From CBDDLJ01 sp965230635 (lineage in GTDB: Bacteria > Pseudomonadota > Gammaproteobacteria > UBA1113), in contig CBDDLJ010000021.1 in the NCBI GenBank assembly GCA_965230635.1, positions 132,787-196,786 of the forward strand: a DNA stretch of 64,000 nt, given 5' to 3'. A program made the position numbers and the translations under genes. The notes beneath the pieces are model-generated. The model was not told where the DNA came from and made no database searches. It saw only the letters and a list, made by a program, of their open reading frames with translations. Of the stretch, positions 28,201 through 37,043 are shown in pieces. The number at the start of each line of letters is the position of its first letter. Within the stretch, counting starts at the first letter, position 1.

Positions 28201-30194
28201 TTAGGATGATATTTTAGTCCCTTCAAGTATTAATCGTTCTGCTTTTTCCATATTTATCAATGTTCCGTATAGCACTAAGACATCACCTTCTTTTAATGCT
28301 GTTTCAATATTTGGATCCGGGCGTTTAATACCATCACGACATATGGCTGTAATTTTGACCGCTAAGTTTTCAAGCGCCAATTCTGCCAATTTTTTACCAC
28401 AGCTAGCAGCACCAGGTGGGAGATTAACAACAGACAGTTGCTCAAGCTCTTGTTCTTGAATTTCCATATCTTCAATATCATGACTAGGAAAAACACGGTG
28501 TAATAACTCATAACGGCCTTGCCGTACTTTACGTGTTGCCCGCAAAGCGCGTGCTGCTGGCACACCTAGCAATACAAGGGCATGAAAGGCAAGCATAAGA
28601 CTAGCTTCCAGTGTTTCTGGGATGACCTCAGTGGCACCAGCTTCCTGTAATGATTTTAATGGTCTATCATCATTGGTTCGTATTAAGATAGGCAAGTCGG
28701 GGAAATTCTTTCGTACTTGATGAAGTATTTTATATGAGCTAGGCAAATCAGAAAAACTGATGATTAATGCTCTTGCTCGGATTAATCCAGCTGAAAGTAA
28801 AATGTTGAGATTACGAGAGTCTCCATATTGTACGTTGTCACCGGCTGATTGTGCTTCTTCTACCCGTAGTGGTTCCATATCTAATGCAATAAATTCAAAC
28901 CCTTCCGTTTCAAGGAATCGAGCAATATTTTGCCCGACACGACCATAACCGCAAATAATAATATGTTTACTTAATTGATGAGATGCGGCAGTAACATTTT
29001 CTATTACTTCTTTAGCGGTGATTTTTGCACTTTCCTGAAAGATTTTTTCGGCAATGTTTTTATTAAAACGGATCAGAAACGGAGCTAATGCCATACTAAA
29101 AATGAGAGCGGCTAATGCTATTTGGCTATACTGTTGAGAGATTAATGTTGATGAAGAGGCTAGGGCTAATAAAGCAAAAACCAAATTCTCCACCTTGAGC
29201 TAGAATTAAGCCAGTACGAAAGGCGGTGACATGATCGGAACCAAAGATTAGTGATAAGCCTGTAATTAAAAGGGTTTTGCCAATGATGATGCCAAATAAC
29301 AACAGAAGCACACCTAACCAAATTTCTGGTAGTTGTGTGACATTTAGTAACATGCCAATGGTGATAAAGAATAATCCTAACAAGACATCACGAAATGGAC
29401 GAATTTCTACTTCTATCTGGTGCCGGTATTCTGTTTCACCTAGCATCATACCGGCAGCAAATGCTCCTAGTGCAAGTGATAATCCCATGGTTTCTGTTAA
29501 CCACGCTGCACTTAGTGTAACCAGTAAAATAGTTAAGGTAAATATTTCTAGAGATTTTGTAACAGCAATTTCTCTAAATAATGGCCGTAAAATCCAACGG
29601 CCTAGAAATAGAATCAACATCATAACACCAACGGCTTTAACTAGTGCCCAAAATAAAGGTATCAAAATATTTTGGCCACCATCTGATAAACTTGGAATTA
29701 GTATCAAAAAGGCAATGACGGCAACGTCTTGAAAGAGTAAAACACCTAGTGCATTGAAGCCGTGCGGCTCATTTAATTCTCGTTGGTCATGCAATTGTTT
29801 TATTGTTATCGCAGTGGAAGACATGGCAACGACACCGCCAATAACGACAGCACCCGGTAGCGTTGCACCAAAAAAAAACCGCAGTGCCTAGCGCAAGAAA
29901 TGTTGTAATGAGAACCTGTAATCCACCCAATCCTATGACTAGGCGTTTCATCGCTAGTAACTTCGTTAATGAAAACTCTAATCCGATAGTGAACATTAAA
30001 AAGACAACACCATATTCAGCAAGCTCTCGTGTTGCCTCAGTATCACTGATCAACGCTAATCCATAGGGGCCGACTAAAATACCGACGAGAAGATAGCCAA
30101 GTATCGGAGGTAAATGCATGCGACGAAATAAGGTCGCGGCCATGACCGCGCTGGTGAGTAAAATTAAAATACCTTCAAGGACAGTAAGTTGCAT
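28201..30194 (-). pseudogene. KefB/YbaL-type cation:proton antiporter, broken by two frameshifts
   Basis: Three consecutive frames on the minus strand together encode one CPA2 antiporter of about 663 residues: the N-terminal membrane part (30194 to about 29870), the rest of the membrane domain with G-G-E-F-G-F (to about 29176), and the C-terminal TrkA-N domain (I-I-C-G-Y-G-R-V-G-Q) plus TrkA-C domain (to 28201). The joins fall at an A9 run (29870-29878) and an A5 run (29176-29180) on the plus strand; removing one base at each restores a continuous, well-conserved protein. Intact homologues exchange K+ or Na+ for protons. Real decay, phase variation at the A9 run, or sequencing error are all possible. 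Confidence 0.88.
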
Positions 30195-30382
30195 AGTGTG
30201 ATCCTTTATTAACCACAGTGGTGGTACAAATTTGAAATTAGTGTTTGAGATTCAATTGCTTTCTCAAAAAAAGTATTGCTAAATGATTCTTTCGATGAAA
30301 TAATATACATCAAAATGACGCTGATTATAAGTGTTTTCTGTTAAATAGTTGAATTAATATTGAATAAATCGAGATAATGTAG

Positions 30383-31024
30383 ATGTCAGATACTCGTTTA
30401 ATGCTAGCATTCCTCGCCACCGGTCGTCATTTGACCCAAAAGTCTATTGTCAGGCAGAGTGATGATGACCAGCAAGGTGACAAAGGTACGGATGGCCAAA
30501 TTATATTGGCAATGAAGCCTAAGAGACATCCAGTAAAGCCATTAAGAAGTTTGCCTGTTCATCACCTGCATAAGCCAAAAAAGATACAATCATCAATACA
30601 AACAAGAGATAGGGTAGGGAAGTCACCCAATGAAGAGTTACTTGTTTTAAGCTTCTTATGTGGGTTGCTGTTAATCATGGGCGTGGCGGTAGCTGCGGAA
30701 CTTTTTTTACCTTTAGCAACATCAACATTAGCGAAAGTATTATTGTCAACAGTCAGTGTATATGTCATGGCTTATGCTGCAGCCGCGGTGTGCATGTTAA
30801 AACTTTTCCCAGCATGGGATCAACAACGGAATTGTACTGAAGAAGAAGAGTTGCAAAAAAAGAGTGTCTATAGTCAGTCACCACCATGCTATTTGCCTAG
30901 CCAACAATTACAACTGGAGGTAACACCATCAAACAATGCTGAAAAAGTCATACCAGCAGAACTAGCCAAGCAGTATAATTATGAACCACTTGATCCTAAT
31001 CGATTTTCCCTAGATAAACTGTAA
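30383..31024 (+). CDS. Unknown protein with two central membrane helices
   Basis: 213 residues: a basic, Lys/Arg/His-rich N-terminal 85 residues, two hydrophobic helices (about 90-112 and 116-140, V-A-A-E-L-F-L-P-L between them), and a Gln/Pro/Glu-rich C-terminal tail. No family recognised. ATG start without a strong ribosome site. Convergent with queC and divergent from the broken antiporter. Codon use is ordinary for the window. Confidence 0.6.
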   Translation: MSDTRLMLAFLATGRHLTQKSIVRQSDDDQQGDKGTDGQIILAMKPKRHPVKPLRSLPVHHLHKPKKIQSSIQTRDRVGKSPNEELLVLSFLCGLLLIMGVAVAAELFLPLATSTLAKVLLSTVSVYVMAYAAAAVCMLKLFPAWDQQRNCTEEEELQKKSVYSQSPPCYLPSQQLQLEVTPSNNAEKVIPAELAKQYNYEPLDPNRFSLDKL

Positions 31025-31048
31025 GCAGGATGAGAATAGCTTTACACA

Positions 31049-31759
31049 CTAGTATGAGGCTGTGTCAGGTAGGGATGTTTCCGCATGGTGTGCGTAGCGA
31101 GTGGGATCAGCAATATTAGCTTCTTTAAATCCTTTTTTTCGCAATGTACAGCTGTCGCAATAACCACATGCTTCACCTTGTTGGTTTGCTTGGTAACAAC
31201 TGATACTAAGACTGTAATCGACACCAAGTTGGTAGCCAATCTGTATGGCTTCTGCCTTACTCAAATAAAGTAGGGGTGAGTGAAAACGGATTGGATTACC
31301 TTCAATCCCTGTCTTTGTAGCAAGATTTGCCATTTGCTGAAATGCTTCTATGAATTCAGGACGGCAATCTGGATAGTGAGAATAATCAATCGAACAAATC
31401 CCAGTAAAAATATCATAAGCTCCAAGGATTTCAGCCCAGCCTAGTGCGATACTTAAAAAGACTGTATTCCTAGCCGGGACATAAGTTGTTGGGATATGGT
31501 GACTATCTGAGAAAGCAGGAACATTGATACTATGATCAGTTAAGGCAGAGCCGCCTAACTCACCAATAGCAAGTGGAATAATGCGGTGTTCGGCTACTTG
31601 CATTTTTTTAGCGATGTTCATAGCAGCTTTCAATTCAACCGCATGACGTTGTCCGTAATCAAAGCTTAAACAATAACATTGAAAGCCTTGTTCCCTAGCT
31701 ATGGCTAAGACGGTAGTCGAGTCAAGACCGCCTGAAATTAATATGATTGCTTTTTTCAT
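31049..31759 (-). CDS. queC: 7-cyano-7-deazaguanine synthase QueC
   Basis: 236 residues, full length. PP-loop ATP motif S-G-G-L-D-S at residues 9-14, S-F-D-Y-G-Q-R-H, V-P-A-R-N-T-V-F, and a zinc site made by four cysteines near the C-terminus (S-C-Y-Q then C-G-Y-C-D-S-C). QueC converts 7-carboxy-7-deazaguanine to preQ0 for queuosine in tRNA. It follows the LexA-like regulator on the same strand by 36 bp; no other que genes are in the window. Confidence 0.95.
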   Translation of the reverse strand: MKKAIILISGGLDSTTVLAIAREQGFQCYCLSFDYGQRHAVELKAAMNIAKKMQVAEHRIIPLAIGELGGSALTDHSINVPAFSDSHHIPTTYVPARNTVFLSIALGWAEILGAYDIFTGICSIDYSHYPDCRPEFIEAFQQMANLATKTGIEGNPIRFHSPLLYLSKAEAIQIGYQLGVDYSLSISCYQANQQGEACGYCDSCTLRKKGFKEANIADPTRYAHHAETSLPDTASY

Positions 31760-31795
31760 CGTATTTGCAAATTTGAGTATCCAAAAGGATTTGAT

Positions 31796-32506
31796 TTAAT
31801 CGCTATAGGCTTCTTCAGTTTCCTCTTCTTCTTTGCGTTTTTTCACAGGGGGTTTGTAAGCAACATATTCTACAGTATCTTTTGCTGTACGATCTTGGTA
31901 GCATTCAGTCATTGATTGTACCATTGTGCCCAAAATTTGGTAGTTACTTCCAATATTATGAACTTGAAAGTCAGAGTTTAATGGTTTTAAGTACAAGTCG
32001 TCTCCATCAAACAGTATTTGTTTGAATTGCATTTTTGTTTCATTGTTTGCGACAAGTGCTGCAAAATCATTATTACGTGGTTTAATTGTCGGTTCTATAA
32101 TAAGTACGCTGCCTTCCGGATAGCGCGGCAGCATTGTACTGTCTTCCATCGATACGGCAAAAGCTTTTTCGCTAATAATAGCATCGGTAAAGACATAGCT
32201 TGTGATGTCACTTGGGATAGTTCTTTCAGGCCAAACAGCCGCTTGCTCCCAGCTCAGTAGTGGAATTTTTTTCCAGCTACGGTAATATGGATTATGGCTA
32301 CCGGGTAAGCGGCCGCTAGGTAGTGGTTCATCGCCAATTAATTGGCTAATGTTGATATTGAAAAATTTTGCAATGGGGCTTAATGATCCGACTTTAGGAT
32401 TATCCGTTTCCCCAGAAGCCATACGGTGTATGACGGGTTGGCCGACGCCTGTTTGTCTGGCTAATTCAGTGACTGTGATTTTGACTTCATGCATTAAGGC
32501 TTTCAA
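31796..32506 (-). CDS. LexA/CI-like transcriptional regulator with S24 domain
   Basis: 236 residues. N-terminal Xre-type helix-turn-helix (T-V-T-E-L-A-R-Q-T-G-V-G-Q-P-V-I-H-R-M-A-S-G) and a C-terminal S24 peptidase-like domain. The catalytic Ser (Ser123 in M-E-D-S-T-M-L-P) and Lys (Lys162 in M-Q-F-K-Q-I) are both present, so self-cleavage on RecA stimulation is possible, although the motif is looser than V-x-G-D-S-M. An acidic, low-complexity tail ends the protein. The long AT-rich region upstream probably holds its operators. Targets unknown. Confidence 0.85.
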   Translation of the reverse strand: MKALMHEVKITVTELARQTGVGQPVIHRMASGETDNPKVGSLSPIAKFFNINISQLIGDEPLPSGRLPGSHNPYYRSWKKIPLLSWEQAAVWPERTIPSDITSYVFTDAIISEKAFAVSMEDSTMLPRYPEGSVLIIEPTIKPRNNDFAALVANNETKMQFKQILFDGDDLYLKPLNSDFQVHNIGSNYQILGTMVQSMTECYQDRTAKDTVEYVAYKPPVKKRKEEEETEEAYSD

Positions 32507-32844
32507 AAATATTACATAATTTTGACATTATCTCCCCCCTATTTACGTTTTAATATTAAAACTAAATCATTTCAGCTATATTACCCTAAAATATGCGTTA
32601 ATGCATCATTTTTTATTTTACATAAATATATGTAATAAAATACATCATATTAATTTTATAATTATTTTGACATATAAAAATTATACCCGTAAAATACCTT
32701 AACTAATAATTAATTTATTTTTTTATGCATATTGGGTGTGTAATATAAAATTTTAAATAAGGATTTATTAAACGTAGTATCGATCACATAGATTTGCAAA
32801 TATTTTTTGCAAATTTTATGAAAAAAGTTTGTGGAAAACGCTAT
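32507..32844. other. AT-rich region between the S24 regulator and the small RNA
   Basis: About 340 bp with very high A+T and no open frame. It should hold the regulator's promoter (minus strand) and the promoter of the small RNA (plus strand). A TTGCAA element near 32794 followed at about 16 bp by TTATGA, and a TATCAAT near 32842, are possible sigma-70 elements. Confidence 0.4.
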
Positions 32845-33004
32845 CAATAGATAAGGAAGTTATTCTTGTCCTCATTGGTGCTTCTTTATCTCTGTTGAAA
32901 CGATTTGTGACCTGTCTCCCGATCAGGTCGATTCAACAGTCAGATAGCATTGCCACATCCCCTGCTGTTCTATAAACTGGGCATTACGCAGCAGGGGATT
33001 TTTA
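32845..33004 (+). ncRNA. Candidate structured small RNA, three hairpins with intrinsic terminator
   Basis: Three consecutive hairpins read on the plus strand. Hairpin 1: 11-bp stem with one G-U pair, 32849-32859 with 32881-32891. Hairpin 2: outer stem CTGTTGAA (32892-32899) with TTCAACAG (32932-32939) and inner stem GACCTG (32909-32914) with CAGGTC (32924-32929). Hairpin 3 is an 11-bp terminator stem followed by T5. No open frame covers it, and the flanking genes on either side are on the minus strand or far away, so it is likely an independent transcript. It does not match 6S, tmRNA, SRP or RNase P RNA that I can recall. Boundaries are approximate. Confidence 0.6.
32957..33003 (+). terminator. 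Intrinsic terminator of the small RNA
   Basis: Perfect 11-bp stem ATCCCCTGCTG (32957-32967) with CAGCAGGGGAT (32989-32999), 21-base loop, then TTTTT. GC-rich stem plus T run is a strong Rho-independent terminator on the plus strand. Confidence 0.85.
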
Positions 33005-33057
33005 TTGCAAACAATTCTTTTGGATTAATCGGATGCAGCTGAACGATTAGAGTGTGT

Positions 33058-33079
33058 TATAGCAGTTTTCAATATTACT
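33058..33079 (+). repeat. Solo end of the 165-bp palindromic repeat family
   Basis: 22 bases starting TTATAGCAGTTTTCAATAT, identical over 19 bases to both arms of the full repeat at 56729-56893. The remainder of the element is not recognisable; the spacer 33004-33239 otherwise shows nothing. Confidence 0.5.
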
Positions 33080-33239
33080 ATAAAATGGTTAAATCAACAG
33101 CCGATTCGAGTTAATATTTTAATTAAACTGAAAATATCGTTACTATATCAGCCTATCATGCATTTTCTTGTAAGCGACACGAAACTTGATCCGATGATTT
33201 CTCGCTTGCCAATGGCATATCAGGCTGAGTGGTATGCTA

Positions 33240-34208
33240 TTAGCTGTTTCGGTTTACTGCAAAGTGGGCTAAATCGATCAATGCTTGTTGATATTCTGAT
33301 GCCGGCAATGCTTGAATGGCGGTTAGTGCATCGTTGATATAGCGTTGGCCTGTCATGTAAGTGTATTCAATCGCATCGGTGGATGCAATCGCTTGCTGGA
33401 TCGTGTTTAAATTCGCTGAGCCATTACTCATAATACATTGACGAATGAGTTCTTTTTGCTGGCGAGGTGATTGCTGTAGACAACGTATAATAGGTAATGT
33501 CACTTTGCCTTCGGCTAGATCATCTCCTAAGTTTTTACCTAATAATTCAGTGTTACCTTGATAATCTAATGCATCGTCAATTAATTGGAACGCCATACCT
33601 AAGGCGGTACCGTATTGATCAAGACTATCAATGATTGCTTTATCTGCATTGCATAGCATGCCTGCAGTTGAACAAGCTGCCGCAAATAGTTTCGCTGTTT
33701 TTGCTTCTATAATTGAAAAATAAGTAGACTCATCGATTTCTGGGTTATGTCGAAACATTAATTGTGTTACTTCACCGATAGCCAGTTTGTTAGTTGTACT
33801 GGATAGTCTGGCAAAAATATCGGATTGATCAATAGTTACTATCATTTGGAAAGCACGCGAGAATAAGTAATCTCCGACGAGCACACTGGCTTCATTTCCC
33901 CAAATATGATTGGCTGTTTCATTACCACGTCGTAACTCAGAGTCATCAACAACATCATCGTGTAATAATGTTGCTGTATGAATAAATTCAATCAGTGTTG
34001 CTAAAATATGCTGTTGGTTGCCACGATAATGCAATGCTTTCGTTGTAAGTAATGTTAACATAGGGCGCATACGTTTACCGCCACTGTCGATAATGTAATG
34101 GGCTAATTGGTTAATTAAATCAATAGGTGTTTCCAACTGCTGGACTATTTCCGCATTCAATGCGTCTAATTCCGGCTGTAATAACTGTTTAATTGCCTCA
34201 ATTGTCAT
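33240..34208 (-). CDS. ispB: Octaprenyl (polyprenyl) diphosphate synthase IspB
   Basis: 322 residues. Both Asp-rich motifs are present: L-L-H-D-D-V-V-D and F-Q-L-I-D-D-A-L-D, with G-G-K-R-M-R-P near the N-terminus. IspB extends farnesyl diphosphate to the side chain of ubiquinone. The frame is open to an ATG at 34235, but the ATG at 34208 has AGGAAG upstream and gives the typical start. Divergent from rplU-rpmA-obgE, a highly conserved arrangement. Confidence 0.94.
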   Translation of the reverse strand: MTIEAIKQLLQPELDALNAEIVQQLETPIDLINQLAHYIIDSGGKRMRPMLTLLTTKALHYRGNQQHILATLIEFIHTATLLHDDVVDDSELRRGNETANHIWGNEASVLVGDYLFSRAFQMIVTIDQSDIFARLSSTTNKLAIGEVTQLMFRHNPEIDESTYFSIIEAKTAKLFAAACSTAGMLCNADKAIIDSLDQYGTALGMAFQLIDDALDYQGNTELLGKNLGDDLAEGKVTLPIIRCLQQSPRQQKELIRQCIMSNGSANLNTIQQAIASTDAIEYTYMTGQRYINDALTAIQALPASEYQQALIDLAHFAVNRNS

Positions 34209-34446
34209 GAACTTATACTTCCTCAATCGCGTCACGCCATGCTAGGGTAGGTAGATGTCAGTGTCAAGATGGCTAAAAAATTAGAAGAGGAAAATTATTA
34301 TAGCTGTTTGCAAACAGGCACATCTGCACATTAAATTATCTATAGTATTGTTTTGCGGTAAAATAGAGAGATTTTGCTTTTTGCTTACACCGAAATCATA
34401 TAATACTTGTAGTTTTTCCCTAATTCCATTAAAATATACCCCCTTT

Positions 34447-34465
34447 AAAGCCATATTATGGCTTT
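34447..34465 (+). promoter_or_regulatory. Palindrome in the rplU leader
   Basis: Perfect 9-base arms AAAGCCATA / TATGGCTTT around one T, about 35 bases before the rplU start. As RNA it would form a hairpin ending in T-rich sequence in the leader of the L21-L27 operon; a leader structure for ribosomal protein autoregulation or a short attenuator is possible. Confidence 0.35.
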
Positions 34466-34499
34466 TAGCACAGAATTTTAGTGTTTGTGGAGAGAAATA

Positions 34500-34814
34500 A
34501 TGCATGTAGTGTTTATAGCCGGTGGTTGTCAGTATCGAGTGAAAGTAGGCGATACGTTAAAAGTGGAAAAAATTGAAGCAGATGAAGGTGCTGATATTGA
34601 ATTTGATAAAGTATTGTTGGTCAGTCAAGCGGATTCAGCAAAAATTGGTCAACCTTATGTCGAAGGCAGCAAAGTTAAGGCAACTGTTGTTGGGCATGGG
34701 CGTAGTAAGAAAATTAATATCATTAAGTTTAAGCGCCGTAAACATCATATGAAGCGTCAAGGCCATAGGCAATATTATACCAAAATCAAGATCACAGAAA
34801 TTCAAGCAGCTTAA
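34500..34814 (+). CDS. rplU: 50S ribosomal protein L21
   Basis: 104 residues. G-G-C-Q-Y-R-V near the start, V-L-L-V, G-Q-P-Y-V-E-G, V-V-G-H-G-R-S-K-K-I and the K-R-R-K-H-H-M-K-R-Q-G-H-R-Q tail are diagnostic of L21. An in-frame TTG at 34485 would lengthen it, but GGAGA before the ATG at 34500 decides the start. The residue usually Lys in G-G-K-Q-Y is Cys here. Confidence 0.96.
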   Translation: MHVVFIAGGCQYRVKVGDTLKVEKIEADEGADIEFDKVLLVSQADSAKIGQPYVEGSKVKATVVGHGRSKKINIIKFKRRKHHMKRQGHRQYYTKIKITEIQAA

Positions 34815-34831
34815 TTCGTTAGGAGATAGAT

Positions 34832-35113
34832 ATGGCTCATAAAAAAGCAGGCGGTAGTTCGAAAAATGGTCGCGACTCGAATCCAAAGTTTTTGGGTGTC
34901 AAGTGTTTCGGTAATGAATTCGTTAAGGCGGGTAACATTATTGTCCGTCAACGTGGCACAAAATTTCATCCAGGATCTCATGTTGGTATTGGGCGTGATC
35001 ATACGCTTTATGCTTTAAAAGCAGGGCAGGTACAATTTGTTGTAAGAGGCAACAAAAATCGTAAGTTTGTTGACATTATCCCTGCCGAGCATCAAAAAGA
35101 CACCCGCCATTAA
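34832..35113 (+). CDS. rpmA: 50S ribosomal protein L27
   Basis: 93 residues beginning M-A-H-K-K-A-G-G-S-S-K-N-G-R-D-S, the L27 N-terminus that reaches the peptidyl transferase centre. AGGAGATAG precedes the ATG. 17 bp after rplU and followed by a terminator, then obgE. Confidence 0.97.
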   Translation: MAHKKAGGSSKNGRDSNPKFLGVKCFGNEFVKAGNIIVRQRGTKFHPGSHVGIGRDHTLYALKAGQVQFVVRGNKNRKFVDIIPAEHQKDTRH

Positions 35114-35122
35114 TGATTATTG

Positions 35123-35155
35123 GCTATTTGCTGCAACAAGCAGCAAATAGCTTTT
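35123..35155 (+). terminator. Terminator or attenuator between rpmA and obgE
   Basis: Perfect 11-bp stem GCTATTTGCTG with CAGCAAATAGC, 7-base loop, then TTTT. It probably lowers read-through from the abundant ribosomal transcript into obgE, 26 bp downstream. Confidence 0.85.
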
Positions 35156-35181
35156 CTACTAAAGACTATCCCAGGTAACAC

Positions 35182-36210
35182 ATGAAATTTGTTGATGAAG
35201 CAAAAATTAAAGTCATGGCAGGTAAAGGTGGTCCTGGCTGTCTAAGCTTTCGTCGTGAAAAATGTGTCCCTTTTGGTGGTCCCAATGGCGGTGATGGTGG
35301 CAATGGTGGCAGTATTTATTTACAAGCGACAGAACGTTTAAACACCCTTATTGATTTTCGTTATCAGCGAGAATTCAAAGCAGAAAATGGACGGCCTGGT
35401 GAAGGTAGCCAGTGTACAGGAAAAAGTGGTGACGACTTAATTATCCCAGTGCCAGTGGGAACAGCAGTATATGATGCTAATACCCATGAATTGATCGGTG
35501 ATTTAACTGAAAATGAACAAAAACTACTTGTGGCCCATGGAGGTAAACGAGGCTTAGGCAATGTGCACTATAAAAGTAGTACGAATCGTACTCCTAGGCA
35601 AACAACGCCTGGTACCCCCGGTGAGATACGAGAGCTGCACTTGGAATTAAAATTGCTTGCCGATGTCGGTTTACTAGGATTTCCTAACGCCGGTAAATCA
35701 ACACTGATACAATCTGTTTCTGCCGCACGTCCCAAAGTAGCAGACTATCCTTTTACAACGCTTTACCCTAATTTAGGTGTTGTGCGTATTGATGTCGATG
35801 CCAGTTTTGTCATTGCCGATATTCCCGGCTTAATTGAAGGGGCTTCCGATGGTGCCGGCTTAGGGATCCGATTTTTAAAACATTTAGTGCGTACACGCAT
35901 ATTGTTGCACTTAATTGATATCCATCCTATTGATGAAACCGATCCAGTCCAGTCAGCCCAGGCGATAGTGAGAGAGTTAGAGAAGTATAGCCCTGAATTA
36001 GCAGCAAAACCCCGTTGGCTCGTGCTAAATAAAGTCGATATGTATGTAAATCAGGATGCAGAAAAACGTTGTCAACACATTGTAGATGCATTGCATTGGC
36101 AGGGCCCAGTTTACCAAATTTCAGCATTAACTGGCGCGGGCACTAAGCAATTGTGTCAAGATTTATACCATGCCCTTATAGCGGTTCCCTATATTGTTGA
36201 CCTATCCTAA
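35182..36210 (+). CDS. obgE: Obg-family GTPase ObgE/CgtA
   Basis: 342 residues: glycine-rich Obg fold (G-G-P-N-G-G-D-G-G-N-G-G) at 30-60, then a G domain with G1 G-F-P-N-A-G-K-S-T, G3 D-I-P-G-L-I-E-G, G4 N-K-V-D and G5 S-A-L-T-G. ObgE binds the 50S subunit and links ribosome assembly to (p)ppGpp and growth. The last 11 codons and the stop lie inside a copy of the palindromic repeat that starts at 36176, so the natural C-terminus appears to have been replaced. Confidence 0.95.
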   Translation: MKFVDEAKIKVMAGKGGPGCLSFRREKCVPFGGPNGGDGGNGGSIYLQATERLNTLIDFRYQREFKAENGRPGEGSQCTGKSGDDLIIPVPVGTAVYDANTHELIGDLTENEQKLLVAHGGKRGLGNVHYKSSTNRTPRQTTPGTPGEIRELHLELKLLADVGLLGFPNAGKSTLIQSVSAARPKVADYPFTTLYPNLGVVRIDVDASFVIADIPGLIEGASDGAGLGIRFLKHLVRTRILLHLIDIHPIDETDPVQSAQAIVRELEKYSPELAAKPRWLVLNKVDMYVNQDAEKRCQHIVDALHWQGPVYQISALTGAGTKQLCQDLYHALIAVPYIVDLS

Positions 36211-36341
36211 CATTTCGTCTAGCGCCTGTTTGCTTGGTTATTCAAAACCTTATTGACAATAAGTAAACGTCGCTTTTGAACTCTCGCAAGCAAACACTAT
36301 ACTCGCTTAGCATAGGTCAACAATATAGGGAACGGCTATAA
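36176..36341 (+). repeat. Palindromic MITE-like repeat, copy A (166 bp)
   Basis: Starts TTATAGCGGTTCCCTATATT and ends with the near-complement AATATAGGGAACGGCTATAA. Inside are further inverted parts (GTTTGCTTG with GCAAGCAAAC, and CTTATTG with CAATAAG at the centre), so the whole can fold into one long hairpin. Clearly related to copies at 51458-54002 (split by IS66) and 56729-56893. It overlaps the 3' end of obgE. Confidence 0.85.
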
Positions 36342-36454
36342 CGTAGCAGATCAAATACAATAAAATTCATGTTTGGTTGAAATTGATACCCAACCTGATT
36401 CAAAATGAAACAATAATAGAATGGCTCATTACCACTTGTATGGTGATAAATCGA

Positions 36455-36724
36455 TTAACTAGCATCCAATGCTTTGATTTTTGCATGCAAGCGGCTTTTG
36501 TGACGAGCAGCCTTATTTTTATGGATGATGTGTTTGTTGACCATACTATCAATGATAGGAACGGCTGCTTTATAAGCAGAACGTGCTGCTTCTATGTCTT
36601 TTTCGCTGATAGATTTGATTACTTTTTTGATATGAGTACGCATACGAGAGCGTAAACTTGCATTGTGCTTACGGCGCGTTTCATTTTGGCGTGCCCGTTT
36701 GATTGCTGACTTAATATTGGCCAA
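36455..36724 (-). CDS. rpsT: 30S ribosomal protein S20
   Basis: 89 residues beginning M-A-N-I-K-S-A-I-K-R-A-R-Q, the S20 signature. The start codon is TTG, with GGAG about 6 bases upstream; E. coli rpsT also uses UUG, where it takes part in autoregulation. Monocistronic, on the minus strand next to the murJ-ribF-ileS-lspA cluster as in many gammaproteobacteria. Confidence 0.96.
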   Translation of the reverse strand: MANIKSAIKRARQNETRRKHNASLRSRMRTHIKKVIKSISEKDIEAARSAYKAAVPIIDSMVNKHIIHKNKAARHKSRLHAKIKALDAS

Positions 36725-37043
36725 TTTTTACTCCATTTACTGTTTTGTTAAAACAAGACCGGCAAATATGCCGATTTTTTGCATTGATGTCAACTGTCTC
36801 TTTTAAAATGAACGTTAATTAGTAAGGTGTATATTAACTGAAGTGGCCGTAATTTGTATAATCATTATGAAAGTGTTGCTTGTCTCGATTGGTAACAAGA
36901 TGATAGTACTTTTTTGAGTAGATATTATAGGTAGTGGTCCTGTTTATTTTGTATGAAAATCCATCATAGGGTAGAGTGCAAATTTACTTCAATTTTGCTA
37001 TTCTATCTGCCAGCCATAAGTAAATATATAACTTGAGTTTTTA
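36725..37043. other. Divergent promoter region of rpsT and the flavoprotein gene
   Basis: About 320 bp, AT-rich, no open frame or RNA gene recognised. It should carry the rpsT promoter (minus strand) and a plus-strand promoter for the flavoprotein. Confidence 0.4.

Noticed and set aside
28201..30194. Three separate genes instead of one broken antiporter
   Set aside because: The pieces are successive parts of a single known protein and join exactly at homopolymer runs.
32845..33004. 6S RNA, tmRNA, SRP or RNase P RNA
   Set aside because: The hairpin layout and conserved bases of those RNAs could not be recognised.
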